Positions 36,605 through 48,724 of a stretch of 64,000 nucleotides of DNA are shown here, in pieces. A model generated the notes under the pieces. It was given only the letters and a program-made list of their open reading frames with translations, was not told the origin of the DNA and did not search any database. Every line of letters starts with the position of its first letter. The first letter of the stretch is position 1. The position numbers were made by a program, and so were the translations under genes. This stretch comes from Acarospora socialis (lineage: Eukaryota > Ascomycota > Lecanoromycetes > Acarosporales > Acarosporaceae). Location of the stretch: the NCBI GenBank assembly GCA_025617375.2, contig JAMYGW020000002.1:3534001-3598000 (forward strand), given 5' to 3'.

Positions 36605-37736
36605 ATGCTGATCGAAGAGACCTACAAAGATGTGGAGACCAAAGCTGGTGGTGGTGGCAGCATGCGTAATTCATCTCACGTGTGCAATTTCAGTACCTAG
36701 AGGCCACTGAAGTGATGAAGGCATCTTCCTCTACCACCCCACCATCCCCAACTACCCGCGCGCACGCTTCCCCGGCGTCGTAGTCTTCAGCGAGATTTAC
36801 CAAGGTATGTCCATTTGCTCACTGCCAAAGCAGAGAGGATGCTGAGGGACACCAGTTTCGGGTCCTGTTGCTCGCTTTGCCCGTCAGATTGCGGGACATG
36901 GCTACATCGTCGCCGCGCCGTCGAGCTATCATGAGTTCATTGGGCCCGAGCCATTGGCGTATGATGGGCCGGGGACAGATAAGGGTAACGCGCTCAAGGT
37001 TCAGAAAGTACTTGTCACCTCTATCATTCATCGCTCGACCCTGCCAATTGCGAGCTATCTGAACTTCGCTGAATATCTTTGTGCAAACAGAAAGTCGCTG
37101 CCTACGACGAAGACGCAACTCTGTCGGTCTCCACGCTCTTAGCCCTCCCAACATGCAATGGCCGTATCGGAGCGACAGGGATGTGTCTTGGTGGCCATCT
37201 GGCGTACCGCTGTGCGCTGGACCAGAGAGTTGCCGCTGCCGTTTGCTATTTTGCAACGGATATACATAGCCGTAGTCTCGGGGAGGGCATGAAGGATGAT
37301 AGTTTAGAGAGAACGGCTGAGATTAAGGGCGAGCTGGTTATGGTCAGTATGATTTTCTCCTAGAATTTGATCCATGGCAAGGGGTTTGGGTGGCTGATAT
37401 AAATCTGATGCGGACAGATCTTCGGCAAGAAGGATAACCACGTCCCATCTGAAGGAAGAGATCTGATCCGGAAGACTCTGCACGAGAAAGGCGTCTGTTT
37501 CAGCTTCTACGAGGTTGCCTGGGCGCAGCGTAAGTGACCCATGGAGTAATAAGCAGGTCTTTGCACTGATTGAGAGATTAGATGCGTTCATTCGCGACGA
37601 GCTGAGTAAAGGACGCTACGACCCAGCTATCTCGAAGATCTGCTTCGAGATGCTCTTGGAATTGTTTGGGAGAACGCTGAAATTGGATCTTGGGGAGCGC
37701 GTGGCTGGTGAGCAGAAGATTGAAGATGTCTGCTGA
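36605..37736 (+). CDS. Dienelactone hydrolase family protein
   Basis: Six exons (36605-36665, 36721-36804, 36856-37007, 37091-37342, 37418-37529, 37582-37736) encode 271 residues, the family's usual size. The alpha/beta-hydrolase nucleophile is a cysteine in GATGMCLGGH (Cys131), the acid is Asp189 in KKDNHVP and the histidine is His221 in AQHAFIRD, the dienelactone-hydrolase triad. FPGVVVFSEIYQVSGPVARF is also typical. Such enzymes open lactone rings of dienelactones or related esters; the exact substrate is unknown. The first intron has a GTAATT donor and an AAG acceptor, chosen because the join restores MRIFLYHPTIPNY. No signal peptide is present, so it is probably cytosolic. Confidence 0.9.
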
Positions 37737-38102
37737 TAAAACGGGCGTCAACGTCCTTTCGTCTGCTTAACTTCAGAATCAATGCTGTAGTCCTGGACTT
37801 TCGGATACTCTTTGGATGCCTCCAAGTCAGAAGGGGTAAAATATGACTTGTACCATCACTTCAGAGATGGTTGCACACAAGCCTCATCCACACTATAGTA
37901 GCTCTGAAGAAACGTTTCAGAAACGGAAATTAGGGCTACCTCTTGTCTTACGTAAAGTTTCGCGCAGATCAGTACTGGAGGCATCTTTAGCGAGCTGTAA
38001 CGTCATGGCATCAACGTCCTATCAGACCATGACCAGCAACGAAAGATGTAAACACCACAACGTAATCTGTGACTCGTTCGCAGATTAGCAGCGTCACCAC
38101 CA
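37737..38102. other. Intergenic DLH-FN3K
   Basis: No feature was recognised. Confidence 0.4.
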
Positions 38103-39083
38103 ATGAAGCTTGACTCGGCCATCACAAAAGCCCTATCCCTCGACCCTGCAGCCACCCATGTTCAATCACACGGCGGATCCGGCTTCTCCACCACGGCCAA
38201 AATCACCACCACTATCAGTGGCGAGCAGAAGAACTACTTCCTCAAAACAGGCCATGGCGAAGACGCACAAATCATGTTCGAAGGCGAGCACACCTCGCTA
38301 AACGCCATCCACGCCGTCGTCCCGTCCCTCTGCCCCGCCAGCCTCGCACACGGCTCCCTCGCCGACAGCGCCGGCTCCTACCTCGTCACGGACTTCCTCG
38401 ACTTCACCACCACCTCCCGATCCGCAAAAGGCAGCGGCCTCTCCCTCGCCGCCAAGCTCGCAACCCTGCACACCACGCCCGCGCCCCTCCCCCCACCGCC
38501 CCACCCGCAGACCCCGCACTTCGGCTTCCCCGTCCCCACCGCCTGCGGCTCCACCATCCAACCCAACATCTTCCGCCCCTCCTGGCCCGCCTTCTACATC
38601 CACAACCGCCTCCTCCCCATCCTCGCCCTCTCCGAGTCCCGCCACGGCTCCGACCCTCCACTCCGTTCCCTCGTCCACCGAACCTGCGACGTCGTCGTCC
38701 CCCGCCTCCTAGGCGCGCCCCACATCACGCCCGTCCTCGTGCACGGCGACCTCTGGTCCGGCAACCACGGCCTCGTCTCCCTCTCCGGCCCGTCCGGGCC
38801 CGTCGAGGACGTCGTCTTCGACCCCAGCGCCACTTACGCGCACAGCGAGTACGAGCTCGGCATCATGCGCATGTTCGGCGGGTTTGGGAACGCCTTCTGG
38901 ACGGAATATCATCAGATCTGTCCGAAGATGGAGCCTGTGGCTGAGTTCGAGGATCGTGCGAGGTTGTATCAGCTGTATCATTATTTGAACCATTTTGCGA
39001 TTTTTGGCGGTGGGTATAGGGGGAGTGCGGTGGGGATTATGGAGGGGTTGTTGGGGAGGTATGGAGGGGAGGGTGGGGCGTGA
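38103..39083 (+). CDS. Fructosamine/ketosamine-3-kinase family protein
   Basis: A single exon encodes 326 residues, the normal length for this family. Conserved kinase features are GGSGFSTTAKI near 22 (nucleotide loop), NYFLKTG with the Lys near 48, the catalytic loop VLVHGDLWSGN (about 210-220) and the metal-binding DPSATYAHSEYELGI (about 239-253). Family members phosphorylate C3 of fructosamines or ribulosamines on glycated proteins, which then break down; this is called protein deglycation. The codon third positions in the first two thirds are extremely GC-rich, unlike the last 40 codons. No intron is needed. Confidence 0.93.
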   Translation: MKLDSAITKALSLDPAATHVQSHGGSGFSTTAKITTTISGEQKNYFLKTGHGEDAQIMFEGEHTSLNAIHAVVPSLCPASLAHGSLADSAGSYLVTDFLDFTTTSRSAKGSGLSLAAKLATLHTTPAPLPPPPHPQTPHFGFPVPTACGSTIQPNIFRPSWPAFYIHNRLLPILALSESRHGSDPPLRSLVHRTCDVVVPRLLGAPHITPVLVHGDLWSGNHGLVSLSGPSGPVEDVVFDPSATYAHSEYELGIMRMFGGFGNAFWTEYHQICPKMEPVAEFEDRARLYQLYHYLNHFAIFGGGYRGSAVGIMEGLLGRYGGEGGA

Positions 39084-40067
39084 TGTGGGTTTGCCGTCGG
39101 AGGTTCTGCCACGGGGGCAGCTTGGGAGTAATGGTTGGGGTGGGGGAATATTGAGAGGATTTGGTGCTGTTGCGGTCGGGTACGGGAGTTACGGAGATTT
39201 GTGTGACCGCTTTGTTGGTTCATGGCTACTCTACTTCCCAAGCCTGGTATAACAGATTCCAAGACGCAGGACACCTGCATAATAGGTCCTTTAGTCAATC
39301 GTGAACGAGAACCGGAATGGAAGGGATATCTGGTATGATCTATGCGAAACACTTCGAGCGTGCGACTCCCCAACCACCCTTTTCCGTACCTTGAACCAGG
39401 ATGGTTGTCGCCGAGGTTGAACAGGCGGTGCCGGATGAGGGAGCCTTTTTGGGTGGAAGGAAGCAATGGCAGGGAGATACTATGAGGACGGCACCACAGA
39501 TGTCACCGATCTGAATATGGGAAGAGTATTCGTTTCCAGGTCAAGGTACAAGAGTTGACCGCGACGGATACCGTTTTGTGCTGGAGGCAAAAAGGTCGAG
39601 TTGACTGGTTTTACGTTCCGATATAGGAAGGAACGTCAATACTAGCTACCGGTAAAGACCCATGAGGAGATGGATGTGGCTTGTCACAACCCTGCTGTTG
39701 AGAATACGAGACCAGGGAAGGCCTAGGATTGGTAGGGCTTAGGATCATGCCGTAGCGCGAATCCCTATCACCCCAGCTACAGCTTGCTATTCATCTTGCC
39801 ACTCGAATAATGAACAATTTGCACCGTCTGTGTTCTTATATAGGGATTTATATCTAGCTCGCGTAGACTGACAAAGTTAACATACTCTCCTTCTCAAGGC
39901 TCCCAACGCCGTCCCAAATATTGCACACCAACCAAGCGCAGCGCCATCGCCCTGTTCGGCGACCCATAGAAAAACAAGCCACGCCGTAGATACCAACTCA
40001 GTCCCTCGTAAAAGTCGAGATAACGAATGAGACGCTCATTCTCTCTTAGATAGTCATAACATCAACA
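39084..40067. other. Intergenic, convergent 3' regions
   Basis: Nearly 1 kb between convergent genes with no supported gene. It presumably contains two terminators. Confidence 0.45.
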
Positions 40068-43000
40068 TCAGCGTAAAAGACTCGTAATCTGCGACATCGC
40101 CGTCTTGACCCTCTCGCGCACATCCAATATCGGATCCTGCTCCAGAGCCTCCAGCTTCTGAACGACGCCTAACCTCTTCAACTCCATCGCGCGAGCCTTG
40201 CAGTTCAAGGCATCGGACTGGTCGTCCACCCACGTCAGGTTGATGACGACCCACGCGCAACAGCACCGCACGCCGTGGTTGGCGTGGTCGAAGAGAGAGA
40301 TCAGCGACCGCAGCAGTTCCGTCTGCGAAATCAGCAGTTGGCGGTGTCGCGGCGAGCTGGCGGCGATGTGCATGATGACGTGGCAGACGGAGGCGAGAAT
40401 CTCGGGTTGCGGTGGGACATGGCGGACGTTGTTGTCGGACGAGGAGAGTCTTTTCTCCCGCTTGTAGGCGTTGATGACTTGGGGCCGCAGCTTTCTGGCC
40501 AGAATGTCGAAGACCTTGTCTTGACCCAGTTCTCGGAAGAGGTAATCGATCATTTCGCCCGCTGCAGGTCCGCAGATGAGATTTCGGATAAAGTCCAGGC
40601 CTTGTTCTTGAACGGCGATGTTGTCACTGCGGGCCTGTTTCGGTGAACTGCCTTCCCCCTCCACCACCATTCCCTGTCTAGGTCGAAGACTTTCCAAGCT
40701 TGCCATTCGGCCGTTCGCTGGTCGTCCGAGGTTAAGTCCTCTGTGACCGGGATCAAAGTCCGGATAGATTCGACTCAAGGCACCGATAGTGTCCACCATC
40801 TTCATATCGCCGTCTTCGTTGTCATCTTCTGGAGGTGTCACTTCTCTCGATTCCTCCACAGCGTTGAGAAGATCGACTTGCTCTCCAGCCGCATTTGGGG
40901 TACTCATCGCAATCGGAGTTGCATTCCCCACACTCTCTTCCCCTCTACTTCCTGTCGGGAGGGCCGAGTCTTCCGTGTCATTGCACACAATCTGTTTCAG
41001 CCAGCCTGGTCCAAGTTGATCAAGGCAAGCCTTTTTAACTTCAATTGGGGTCATGTACACTAGATGCTTTAAGGCCCAAAGTGAGTTGAGTCGTAGTTTT
41101 GCATTCATCGAATGAGCGTGTTCACAGAGCACCTTCAGTACACCAGCGTCCATTATTGCCTGCAGAACCATTAGCTTACTGCTATCTTTGCGAGATCCTT
41201 GAACAGATGTCAGTAAGAACTCACCTCTCGCATTGGACTGAACTCTAGCACCAGGTTGCATACTACAGCGGTTGTCGCAATTTGAACTTCCATCTCGGGA
41301 TGATTCAAGAGTGCAAATAGCGGCACAGCAATGCCAGCATCGATTAGACTTGTCCTCAGAATACTGACCGACCTGGAGAGTGCCCTTGCCGCAGAACAAG
41401 CAGCGAGCAGGACAGTAACAGGGTTGCCACGGGGCATATTCGAGGATTCTGTGTTCTTCATAGCTAGTGATGTGGTTGCATCGTAGGGTTTCAAGGACTC
41501 AATGATGAACGGTACGACACCATTGTCGATCATCGCTTTCCGGTACTCGTCCTTGAACGGAGCTATAGCTGCCAGGGCCATAAGAACTCCTTCCCTCATT
41601 CTGATAACATAGCTGGCCTGAGGAGAGAGCCCCGGTAGTCCAAGGCGTGAGTTATTTGTGTTTTCCTTCCCTTGAACTTGGTTGGAATCTGCGCCGTCAG
41701 GGCACCACATGCTTGATTGCGAGGTATTGGGCAAAGGATCGTAGGACTCTTTGAGTAGCTGGCTGAGCTTCTTGATGGCGTCAGCATCTACTGCGGCTTT
41801 CTGAAGCTCAGCACTATCCATTACGAGATTAGCGAGAACCCTTGGCGCTTGCTCTTTGATCGCCCATGTAGATGACTGCACGGTACTGCCACCGTTACCA
41901 CTCAGCATGCTATCGTCGTCAGATTTGAAGTCTTTACTGAGCATCCGAACCAAGAACGGCACCAATAAAAGAGCGAACGAGCTTTCCCGCCGCTTATTGG
42001 TCAGGCCTGAGCGATACAGCATGGTCAGGACCCAGACGGCCATAAGGCATGTCCACCCTGGAGTTGTCCGTGTAACGTATATGAGCCACGACACTAAAGG
42101 GCTTTCATCCTCTTCGTCGATGGCACTGGAGTCCGTAGGCCTGGAATCAAAAGACCAGCCCAAGGCACTTGTTGTCCGTGCGTGTCTACCCAAGGGAATT
42201 GAGGCTCCCAGAGGCGGGAAGCTGGTTGATTGAGCGGAAGACCCTCGATGATGTGGAATGGGCGTTTGCGGTAGGAGATAATCAATAGGATTCATGGTGG
42301 CCTGTTGCATAAAGCTTGGTTGTGAAGTAAAAGGAGGCCCTGGCGCTCTTCTATCATGCGTCGGGTTTTCCACTGTCGATCTTGGGAAAACGGTAAGAAT
42401 TGGCGGTGAATGGAGTAATACGGTAGCACGGTCCTTTGAGAATTGTACAATGGTCCCGATAGCTTCAAGAATTGGCGCAAGTTTGGCGTTGGCCGGTGCA
42501 GGAGCGGGTATTGCATCAAGTATTTCAGACGTATGCCGTTGTGCTTCTGCCCCGGGCAGGACGAGGCCCATCGATACCACAAAGGACGCCATTCTCAACG
42601 ACAAGGCATCCAGGGCCCCAGCATCTTCAAGCGCCATACAATGCCACTCTTCCTGACATGACTTCGCGATCAAGTTCGCAGCGAGGGTGATTTGTTGCTG
42701 CACAGTTGAGGAGGCGCTGGACTGCCATAAGATCTGGGTAAGGGCACCAATATACGGAGCTGAAAACAATAGACTGGATAATGACTGATCTATTGAGGTA
42801 CACGACGGATCTGTCAAGGAGAGCGAGTCTGCGATGGTGTTTAACGTTCTTAGGCTAGCAAGGACAAGGTGAGGGGTGGATTCGCCGGGAGTTAGGATTG
42901 ATAAGAGAGGCTGGAGGACACAAGCGGACAGCAGCGGAGTCACGAAGGCGGGGCCCCCTGAGACGAAAGACATGTCAGTGCACGCCCTCAAGAATTCCTT

Positions 43001-43362
43001 ATCAGACCATCGGCCTATTCCTCCCAAAGCGGTGTTTGACAGACTCCGAACATACCTTGGGCGAGACTACCGACGATAATAATAGCTTGAAGTCGAGCCT
43101 CCTCCTCGTCTGTCCGTACAACCTTCTTCTCCTTGTGTTTGGGAGCTCCGTTGATTTCTCTGCTTTTCCTCTTGCCCATTCCCTTGCTTGTGTTCAAGAT
43201 CCTAACGATGGGAGTTACCACCCCCAGGCCAATCCACATTTCCTTCTTCTGCTCATGGCCTATGATTTCATTCTTGAGGGCCCGCAAGGCCGCTACTTGA
43301 GACGCGGGAGAAGATGGGCTTCGGAGCTCAGTCAAGATCGGAGGGGTGGAGGGGCGTGTCAT
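40068..43362 (-). CDS. VID28: Armadillo-repeat subunit of the GID/CTLH ubiquitin ligase (Vid28/Gid5, ARMC8)
   Basis: Three exons (43362-43056, 42957-41225, 41159-40068) encode 1043 residues. Successive armadillo-like helical repeats are visible (SQVAALRALKNEIIGH, PFLVRMLS, AAVDADAIKKLSQLL, EGVLMALAAIAPFKDEYRKAMI, IDAGIAVPLFALLNH, DAGVLKVLCEHAHSMNAKL, CCCAWVVINLTW). Long low-complexity linkers lie between (about 300-420 and 740-830). In yeast Gid5 links the substrate receptor Gid4 to the GID E3, which destroys gluconeogenic enzymes when glucose returns; ARMC8 does the same in CTLH. The start is the ATG giving MTRPSTPPILTEL; the frame stays open 58 codons upstream, so a longer N-terminus is possible. 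Confidence 0.88.
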
Positions 43363-44690
43363 GATGGGGCAATAGCGCAGATAGCGGACGTGCCCCAGGC
43401 CTGCAAAGACGGAGGAAAGGTTGATATACCAAGTGAGGCGGTCAACCCCTCTCTGGTACAGGAGAGTTGCTGTCCCAGGTGGAAATTTTATGTCGCTCCA
43501 AGAGTAGGGTACAAGTTCAAGTATAGCATCGTTCATTGAATACAGCGGGCGAGTTCATGCCGTACCCACCGAAGCGAGAATGCGGAGGTCGCCGAAGTCT
43601 CCCAACGGAAGAGTCCGAGTAGAATATACAATGGAACCTTTCATGCCTAATTGTGGGCACTCGCATCCTACAAAACTTCATAACTAGCTAAAGTACTTTG
43701 ATTGCTATTGCCAGCTATTGCCGCTATCATCTGCTGCGAGGGGATTTTGCGTGGCTGACTAAGCACAATAGTCACGGCTCACTAAGCTTCAAGTAGGGCA
43801 TCCCGTCGTCTGTTTCCGATAGAACAAGCGCTGCCGGTACGTCTGCTGTCGCCTCTCGAGCCAGAATGGAAGATCTTTGCCCAACCCATGAATATATACC
43901 ACCCATAGCCTCGTCAAACGAACTCTTTGGCAAGGACCCCAACCCTATGATCCTCGATCTGATCGGAGACTCCCCGGGCAAGAGTCTAAATAGCCTCCGG
44001 CCTCATCAGGACTCCAACGACAATCGAGAGTGATGAGCCATAGTAGGGAACCGAAAACTTTAGGGTTCTGTATCAGCCCTGTGGGTATGGAACGCTCACG
44101 ACTGTCTGGTACAAATGATGGGTGGAATATACAGAGGATGGATCGTATAAAATTGATGCCCTGGCCCAAACACATTTATTTAAGGTGAGAGATCTTTTCA
44201 GAGTAGTCAGAGATTAGGCTGAGAACAAGACGGGTCCCGTAGTCGGCAGAGATCAACAAGTAAGCAACATTGTAGATGCATATGAAGACCTTTAAGAACA
44301 GATGCGGAATCAATACATAGAGACCACATGAACGACAAACTATTCGCGAATAAGGACCTCATAGCCTATAATTCGCAAATCTGACCTTTGCCATGACCGA
44401 AGAAGCGTACCCTATAATGTATGAGAAGAAAAGGTAACAAACGTAGTAGAGCAAAAGTTGTCTACTTTAGGTTGTGCTGTTGTCCCTGCCTATCACTCCG
44501 TCACGGGATCAAGCCCGTTTTCACTGCCCCGCTACCCGCAAAAGAGCTACAACGACGAGAATAGTTCCACCCAAATACGAGCACTGCGCCCTATATACTC
44601 CATAAATATGCGCTCATTGCTCCACCACGCCTTCCCTGAAAACCACTACTTCTCCACCACAGCCATTGACGTCGACATCCGTGCCGTGCA
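43363..44690. promoter_or_regulatory. Divergent intergenic region VID28 / cyclin
   Basis: 1.3 kb between two divergent starts. It contains the uORF at 44608-44694 and nothing else that I could identify. Confidence 0.4.
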
Positions 44691-44694
44691 ATGA
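44608..44694 (+). promoter_or_regulatory. Upstream ORF overlapping the cyclin start (ATGA)
   Basis: A 28-codon frame starts ATGCGC at 44608 and ends with TGA at 44692-44694, so its stop overlaps the cyclin start codon (44691-44693) in an ATGA arrangement. If the leader includes it, translation of the cyclin would depend on termination-coupled reinitiation or leaky scanning. Confidence 0.4.
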
Positions 44695-45746
44695 TAACCG
44701 CCTCCCCGACCATAACGCTACATTCGAGCTCCTCCTCGACCTCTTCTGGAGTCGCAGCAACAGCGTGCCGAATCCGTTCCAACAGTAATGGATCACACCG
44801 ACATTCGGCCTCGCAATCACCACGGCACATATCCCGTCAGGCGGCGGCCCTTCCACCACCACCACCGTTCGGGAGGCAATCTCCCTCTTCTTCGCGGCGG
44901 GCCACAACAGCTGCAAGGTCGCCAATCGCGCCTGCAAGATCGCCGGTGAGACAAAGAGTAGATGCCGCCACCCAATACTCCCCGCCAAAACCACCCTCAC
45001 CGTCACCAACCCAGCAACACCACCACACCAACCCCTCCGCCGAGCAAGAGCCAGACGCCATCAGCGCAGACCCTCCTCCGGAACCGTCCCTACCCCCACA
45101 AATGCCCACCAAACGCTCCTCCACACCACTCTCCTCTACCACACACGAACTCCACACGCCCTCTTCCACCTCCCCCAAACGCGCCCGCCCCCCACGACCC
45201 GCGACCAAGACCATGCCCCTCCGCTACGAGACCTGCTCCGTCAGCGACCTCGTCATCCTCATCGCGAACATGCTCATGGAACTCGTTCGCTTCAACGACG
45301 ACATCCCGCTGAAAGACGGCCGCCTCACGCGCTTCCACTCGCGCGCGCCCCCCGGCATCTCCATAACCGACTACCTGCAGCGCCTCACGACGCACGCCAC
45401 CCTCTCGCCGCCCATCCTCCTCAGCATGGTCTACTACATCGACCGCCTGTGCGCGCTATACCCCGCCTTCACCATCAGCAGCCTGACCGTGCACCGGTTC
45501 CTGATCACGGCCGCCACCGTCGCGAGTAAGGGCCTCAGCGACAGCTTCTGGACCAACAGTCTGTATGCGCGCGTCGGGGGCGTGAGTTTGAAGGAGCTGG
45601 CGTTGCTGGAGTTGGAGTTTTTGTGGAGGGTCGAGTGGAGGATCGTGCCGAGGCCGGAGGTGTTGGTGGATTATTATCGGAGTTTGGTGGAGAGGAGTGA
45701 GGGGTATGAAATTGAGGTTGAGAGCGAATGGGATTGGGACGGATGA
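44691..45746 (+). CDS. Pho80-like cyclin
   Basis: A single exon encodes 351 residues. The first about 180 are disordered, rich in Ser, Pro and Arg (possible phosphorylation sites). The cyclin box follows (VSDLVILIANMLMELVRFND, FHSRAPPGISITDYLQRL, YYIDRLCALYP, LTVHRFLITAATVASKGLSD, SLYARVGGVSLKELALLELEFL), which is the PHO80/PCL signature (SKGLSDSFWTNSLYARVGG). Such cyclins pair with the Pho85 kinase to control phosphate response, glycogen or polarity; which branch cannot be told. The start is the first ATG in this frame. Confidence 0.9.
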   Translation: MITASPTITLHSSSSSTSSGVAATACRIRSNSNGSHRHSASQSPRHISRQAAALPPPPPFGRQSPSSSRRATTAARSPIAPARSPVRQRVDAATQYSPPKPPSPSPTQQHHHTNPSAEQEPDAISADPPPEPSLPPQMPTKRSSTPLSSTTHELHTPSSTSPKRARPPRPATKTMPLRYETCSVSDLVILIANMLMELVRFNDDIPLKDGRLTRFHSRAPPGISITDYLQRLTTHATLSPPILLSMVYYIDRLCALYPAFTISSLTVHRFLITAATVASKGLSDSFWTNSLYARVGGVSLKELALLELEFLWRVEWRIVPRPEVLVDYYRSLVERSEGYEIEVESEWDWDG

Positions 45747-46494
45747 GGGGAGGCGGCGGGGAATTGGTGAAGTGAGGGCTAGCAAGACGAGCTCTCTGCA
45801 CGCCGTCTGTGGGACCATGAAGTGAGCTTCAGCCATCGCCGGGGGGAGGCGACTGGCGTTTAAATGCCTGTCTGTTGTTACCGACCGAATGGGGATATCA
45901 CACACTCCACGCTTCAATAGGTGAAGAGCCCGGGCGCAACGTCTAGGGATCAGGCCTAAGTAGTGGTCTAAGACCGCGGGGGTACGAGAGCTGAAGCTCA
46001 CCGCTTCTGTCTGAATTTCAGAGACGGTTGACTAGGAATTATCCTTATTGTCTATTTAAACGGCACAGCGTACATAGTGTACAGCAGGCATTACAATGTC
46101 CATATCCAGTTCCGTCACATAGTTCAGACAGCTAGACGTACAATTCTCGCTTTCAACCCAACTCTGCGATGACCTTACGCAAGCGATGGTATGGCCCAAA
46201 ACATGATCGATGGAGTCTTGTTTCCTTTCAAGGCTGTGACGCCGTAGCCAAGACGCACATAACCACGGGTGCGTCCTTGACACTGGACAGCAAAGGTATG
46301 TTCAATCGATCTCACCGGCCAACGAGCAGCTTCCGTACCAAAAGAGACTCATCCAACCTCCATCCAGTCCTGATTCGCTCCAGAACGTTAAAAAAGTTCA
46401 AGCTTCCTAGAAGACGAAAATCGAAATCTTGCTGGGCGATGAGGTAGTTATAGTGCCAGGATAGCTAGCAAAAGCGCACGGCAAAACCAAGGAA
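45747..46494. other. Intergenic, convergent 3' regions
   Basis: A 92-residue frame at 46169-46447 was considered, but its basic composition and lack of structure do not support a gene. No other feature was seen. Confidence 0.4.
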
Positions 46495-48724
46495 TCAGCG
46501 CCTACTAGGCCGACGATCGACCTGCTCCACCTCTTCGTCCTTGTTACCCTCCGCCAAGATAACCACAATGAGTCTTGCCGCATAAGCTTCGCGAATGGCG
46601 CAAGCGATGCACGTCTTCTGAATGTTTGCCGTGATGGCCGACAGCCCGAAGTGCGAACACCAAGCGCGGGCGCAGACTTCGTTGTCCGGCACTCCGAAAG
46701 CTTCGACGACTAGCACTTTGTCGTCTTCATGGTCGTCGTCCGTGGCACCGTGTGGAGAAGGCGCACCATGACAGTGCAAAGAGGAGCCTTCGGAGCTGGA
46801 AAACGACGTCTCGGCTTTGGTGGCGCTTGAGCCCCAACCCTCGAGCTCGAGGAGTTTGTCAATCTTGATGGCTCGATACGTGTAGTCGTAGAAGAGAACA
46901 TGGGGTCCGGAGTGACAGTGAGCGGCCGAGATGAAGCTAACGTCGTAACGGAGGCGGATGTCCCAAGAGAGTCCGGCGTAGGCGAAGGTGACGGCGCAGT
47001 CGTAGATGGGCGGGGCCTCGCTGTCTTCAGAAACGCCCCAGGCTTTGAAACTGAGCTTTTCCATTCTTACGGTATCAACAATGTCGTCCGTGTCCGCAAG
47101 GATCAGTTCATAGTCATCGACGGGATAATTGTCGCCCGGCGGCCCCAAGGGACCACTTCTCTCAACCATACTAGCTACGTCCTTGAGACGGATGAGAGGT
47201 CGTGGAGGAGGCTGCTGCCGGACCTGTACGCACTGAATGCGTTCCAACTCTGGTGTGTAGATGCACGGTCCAATCCAACCGGCAACCTGGTTGACCCCTC
47301 TCGCAGCCCCTAGCACTTTTCCAACGACACATTGCCAGGACCAGTACGTGTTAGCACGGTACTGAAAGCCTGAATTGGGGTATTTGTGACTAAGGCGGTC
47401 GAGGTGATCGCCCGTACCACGATCACAATCGATCAATGCGTTCATTATCAGCCAAGGCATGGTGTACCCTGGTAGCACGGCGCCGGAAAACCACGACAGG
47501 GCTTCCACACTGCGATTCTCGACGGAGATCTCGTTCTTGTCCTTCTCTTCTAAGACATACTCGACTTCGCCCATGCTGGGCCACTTGAGGAGCCAGGCGA
47601 AGTCCCGTAAAGCTTGGACTTGGCGCCGTTTGCTGCGTAGCACCAAATCAAAGGTAACGAGACCTTCATTTGATTCGGTTCTGCCGATGGAAATGTTCTC
47701 AAGCCAGCGTTGCGCCACGACTAAGTCCCAGGCCACCTTAGGCGGCAGCTGCAAGAGCAGATGTTCCCTGGCAGTCTCCTCGTACTCCGGGGAGTGAATA
47801 CGGAGGTAGAGCTCGATGGAGAGAACTAGTTGTTCGAAGAATTGGTGACGCCTGTAGTAGTCATCACCTCCGAAGTGAACGGCAAGGACTTGGTTCGTTA
47901 TCAAGCTGAAGTCCGTCCAGTTGTAATACGTCAAGACCGTGACAAGGTCTACAACTTGTTGGCTTATTGTGCGGTAGGAGCTTGTATCTTCGCGAGAGTC
48001 AAATAACAGCTTCTCGTATAAGGTTGTATGAAGAGACTCTGGCTGTTTCCACGTCAGAAATAGGGGCAAGGTTTTAGAAGTCAACGAGGGGATGGATTCT
48101 CACGTCTGCCTCAAGGCCAAACTCAAGGCGTCCGATGCGTTGCAGAAGCCAGAGTAATCCAACCTCCCTTGTCTTCAAAGAGCCATTGAGTACCACAGCC
48201 GGCTGACTCTCGCCGAATGTGCCCAGCCAATAGTTTAGAGTAATCGACCCAGGTACCTCTCCAAAGCATGACAGCAGGCTTGGTTGTTCCAAGCTTCTCC
48301 AGGGGTGTACCGGATTAAGCACACCAGTTAACGTTGCAGACATGTACTTCGTCACTTGTGCTGAAGACCTTGCTTGATCCGTATCACCAGAGAGTCCATT
48401 TTCCACCACTACGTAAAATCGATGATTGTCATAGGAAGTGTGCTCGTAATAGCCATGAAACCTTGCCGCCCCATGACCGATGAGATCTTCTGCTTGTTCA
48501 AACTCAAGAACATTGTTTCCTGTTAGGTTTGGCGGTGGCCATTTGACAGCGTTCGAGCAACGACGCCCCCCGGTTGCACCGGTCAAATGGGACAGATGTA
48601 AGAGTCCTGTGCCAGCTTTTCGACCGGCACAGTCGAGGTATGCTTCTGGCTGAGCGCAACTCTCCATGGGTGAAGAAGACCACAATGGGCTCCAATTCAC
48701 TCGATGTTGCTCACATCTGCTCAT
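46495..48724 (-). CDS. Conserved fungal protein of unknown function
   Basis: Two exons (48724-48104, 48042-46495; 61-nt intron) join in phase 0 to 722 residues. I do not recognise a named family. The N-terminus is Cys/Ser-rich, and the middle is a long globular region with many aromatic residues (YYNWTDFSLITNQVLAVHFGG, HSPEYEETAREHLLLQLP, YANTYWSWQC-like stretch near 47350). The C-terminal part has an acidic/His stretch (DDDHEDDK) and then CARAWCSHFGLSAITANIQK followed by CIACAIREAYAARLIVVILAEG, whose cysteine pattern suggests a small metal or disulfide site. There is no signal peptide or clear membrane helix, and no enzyme motif was found. The GTGAGA donor and CAG acceptor are good. Confidence 0.8.

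Noticed and set aside
38298-38678. Long antisense frames opposite the fructosamine-3-kinase-like gene
   Set aside because: They arise from extreme GC bias at third positions of the true gene; the peptides are low-complexity Gly/Arg/Glu.
44837-45395. Antisense frames opposite the cyclin gene
   Set aside because: Same cause: a GC-rich, Ser/Pro-coding exon gives open complementary frames with no conserved motif.
46169-46447. 92-residue basic plus-strand frame
   Set aside because: No motif, no intron support and odd composition; treated as intergenic.
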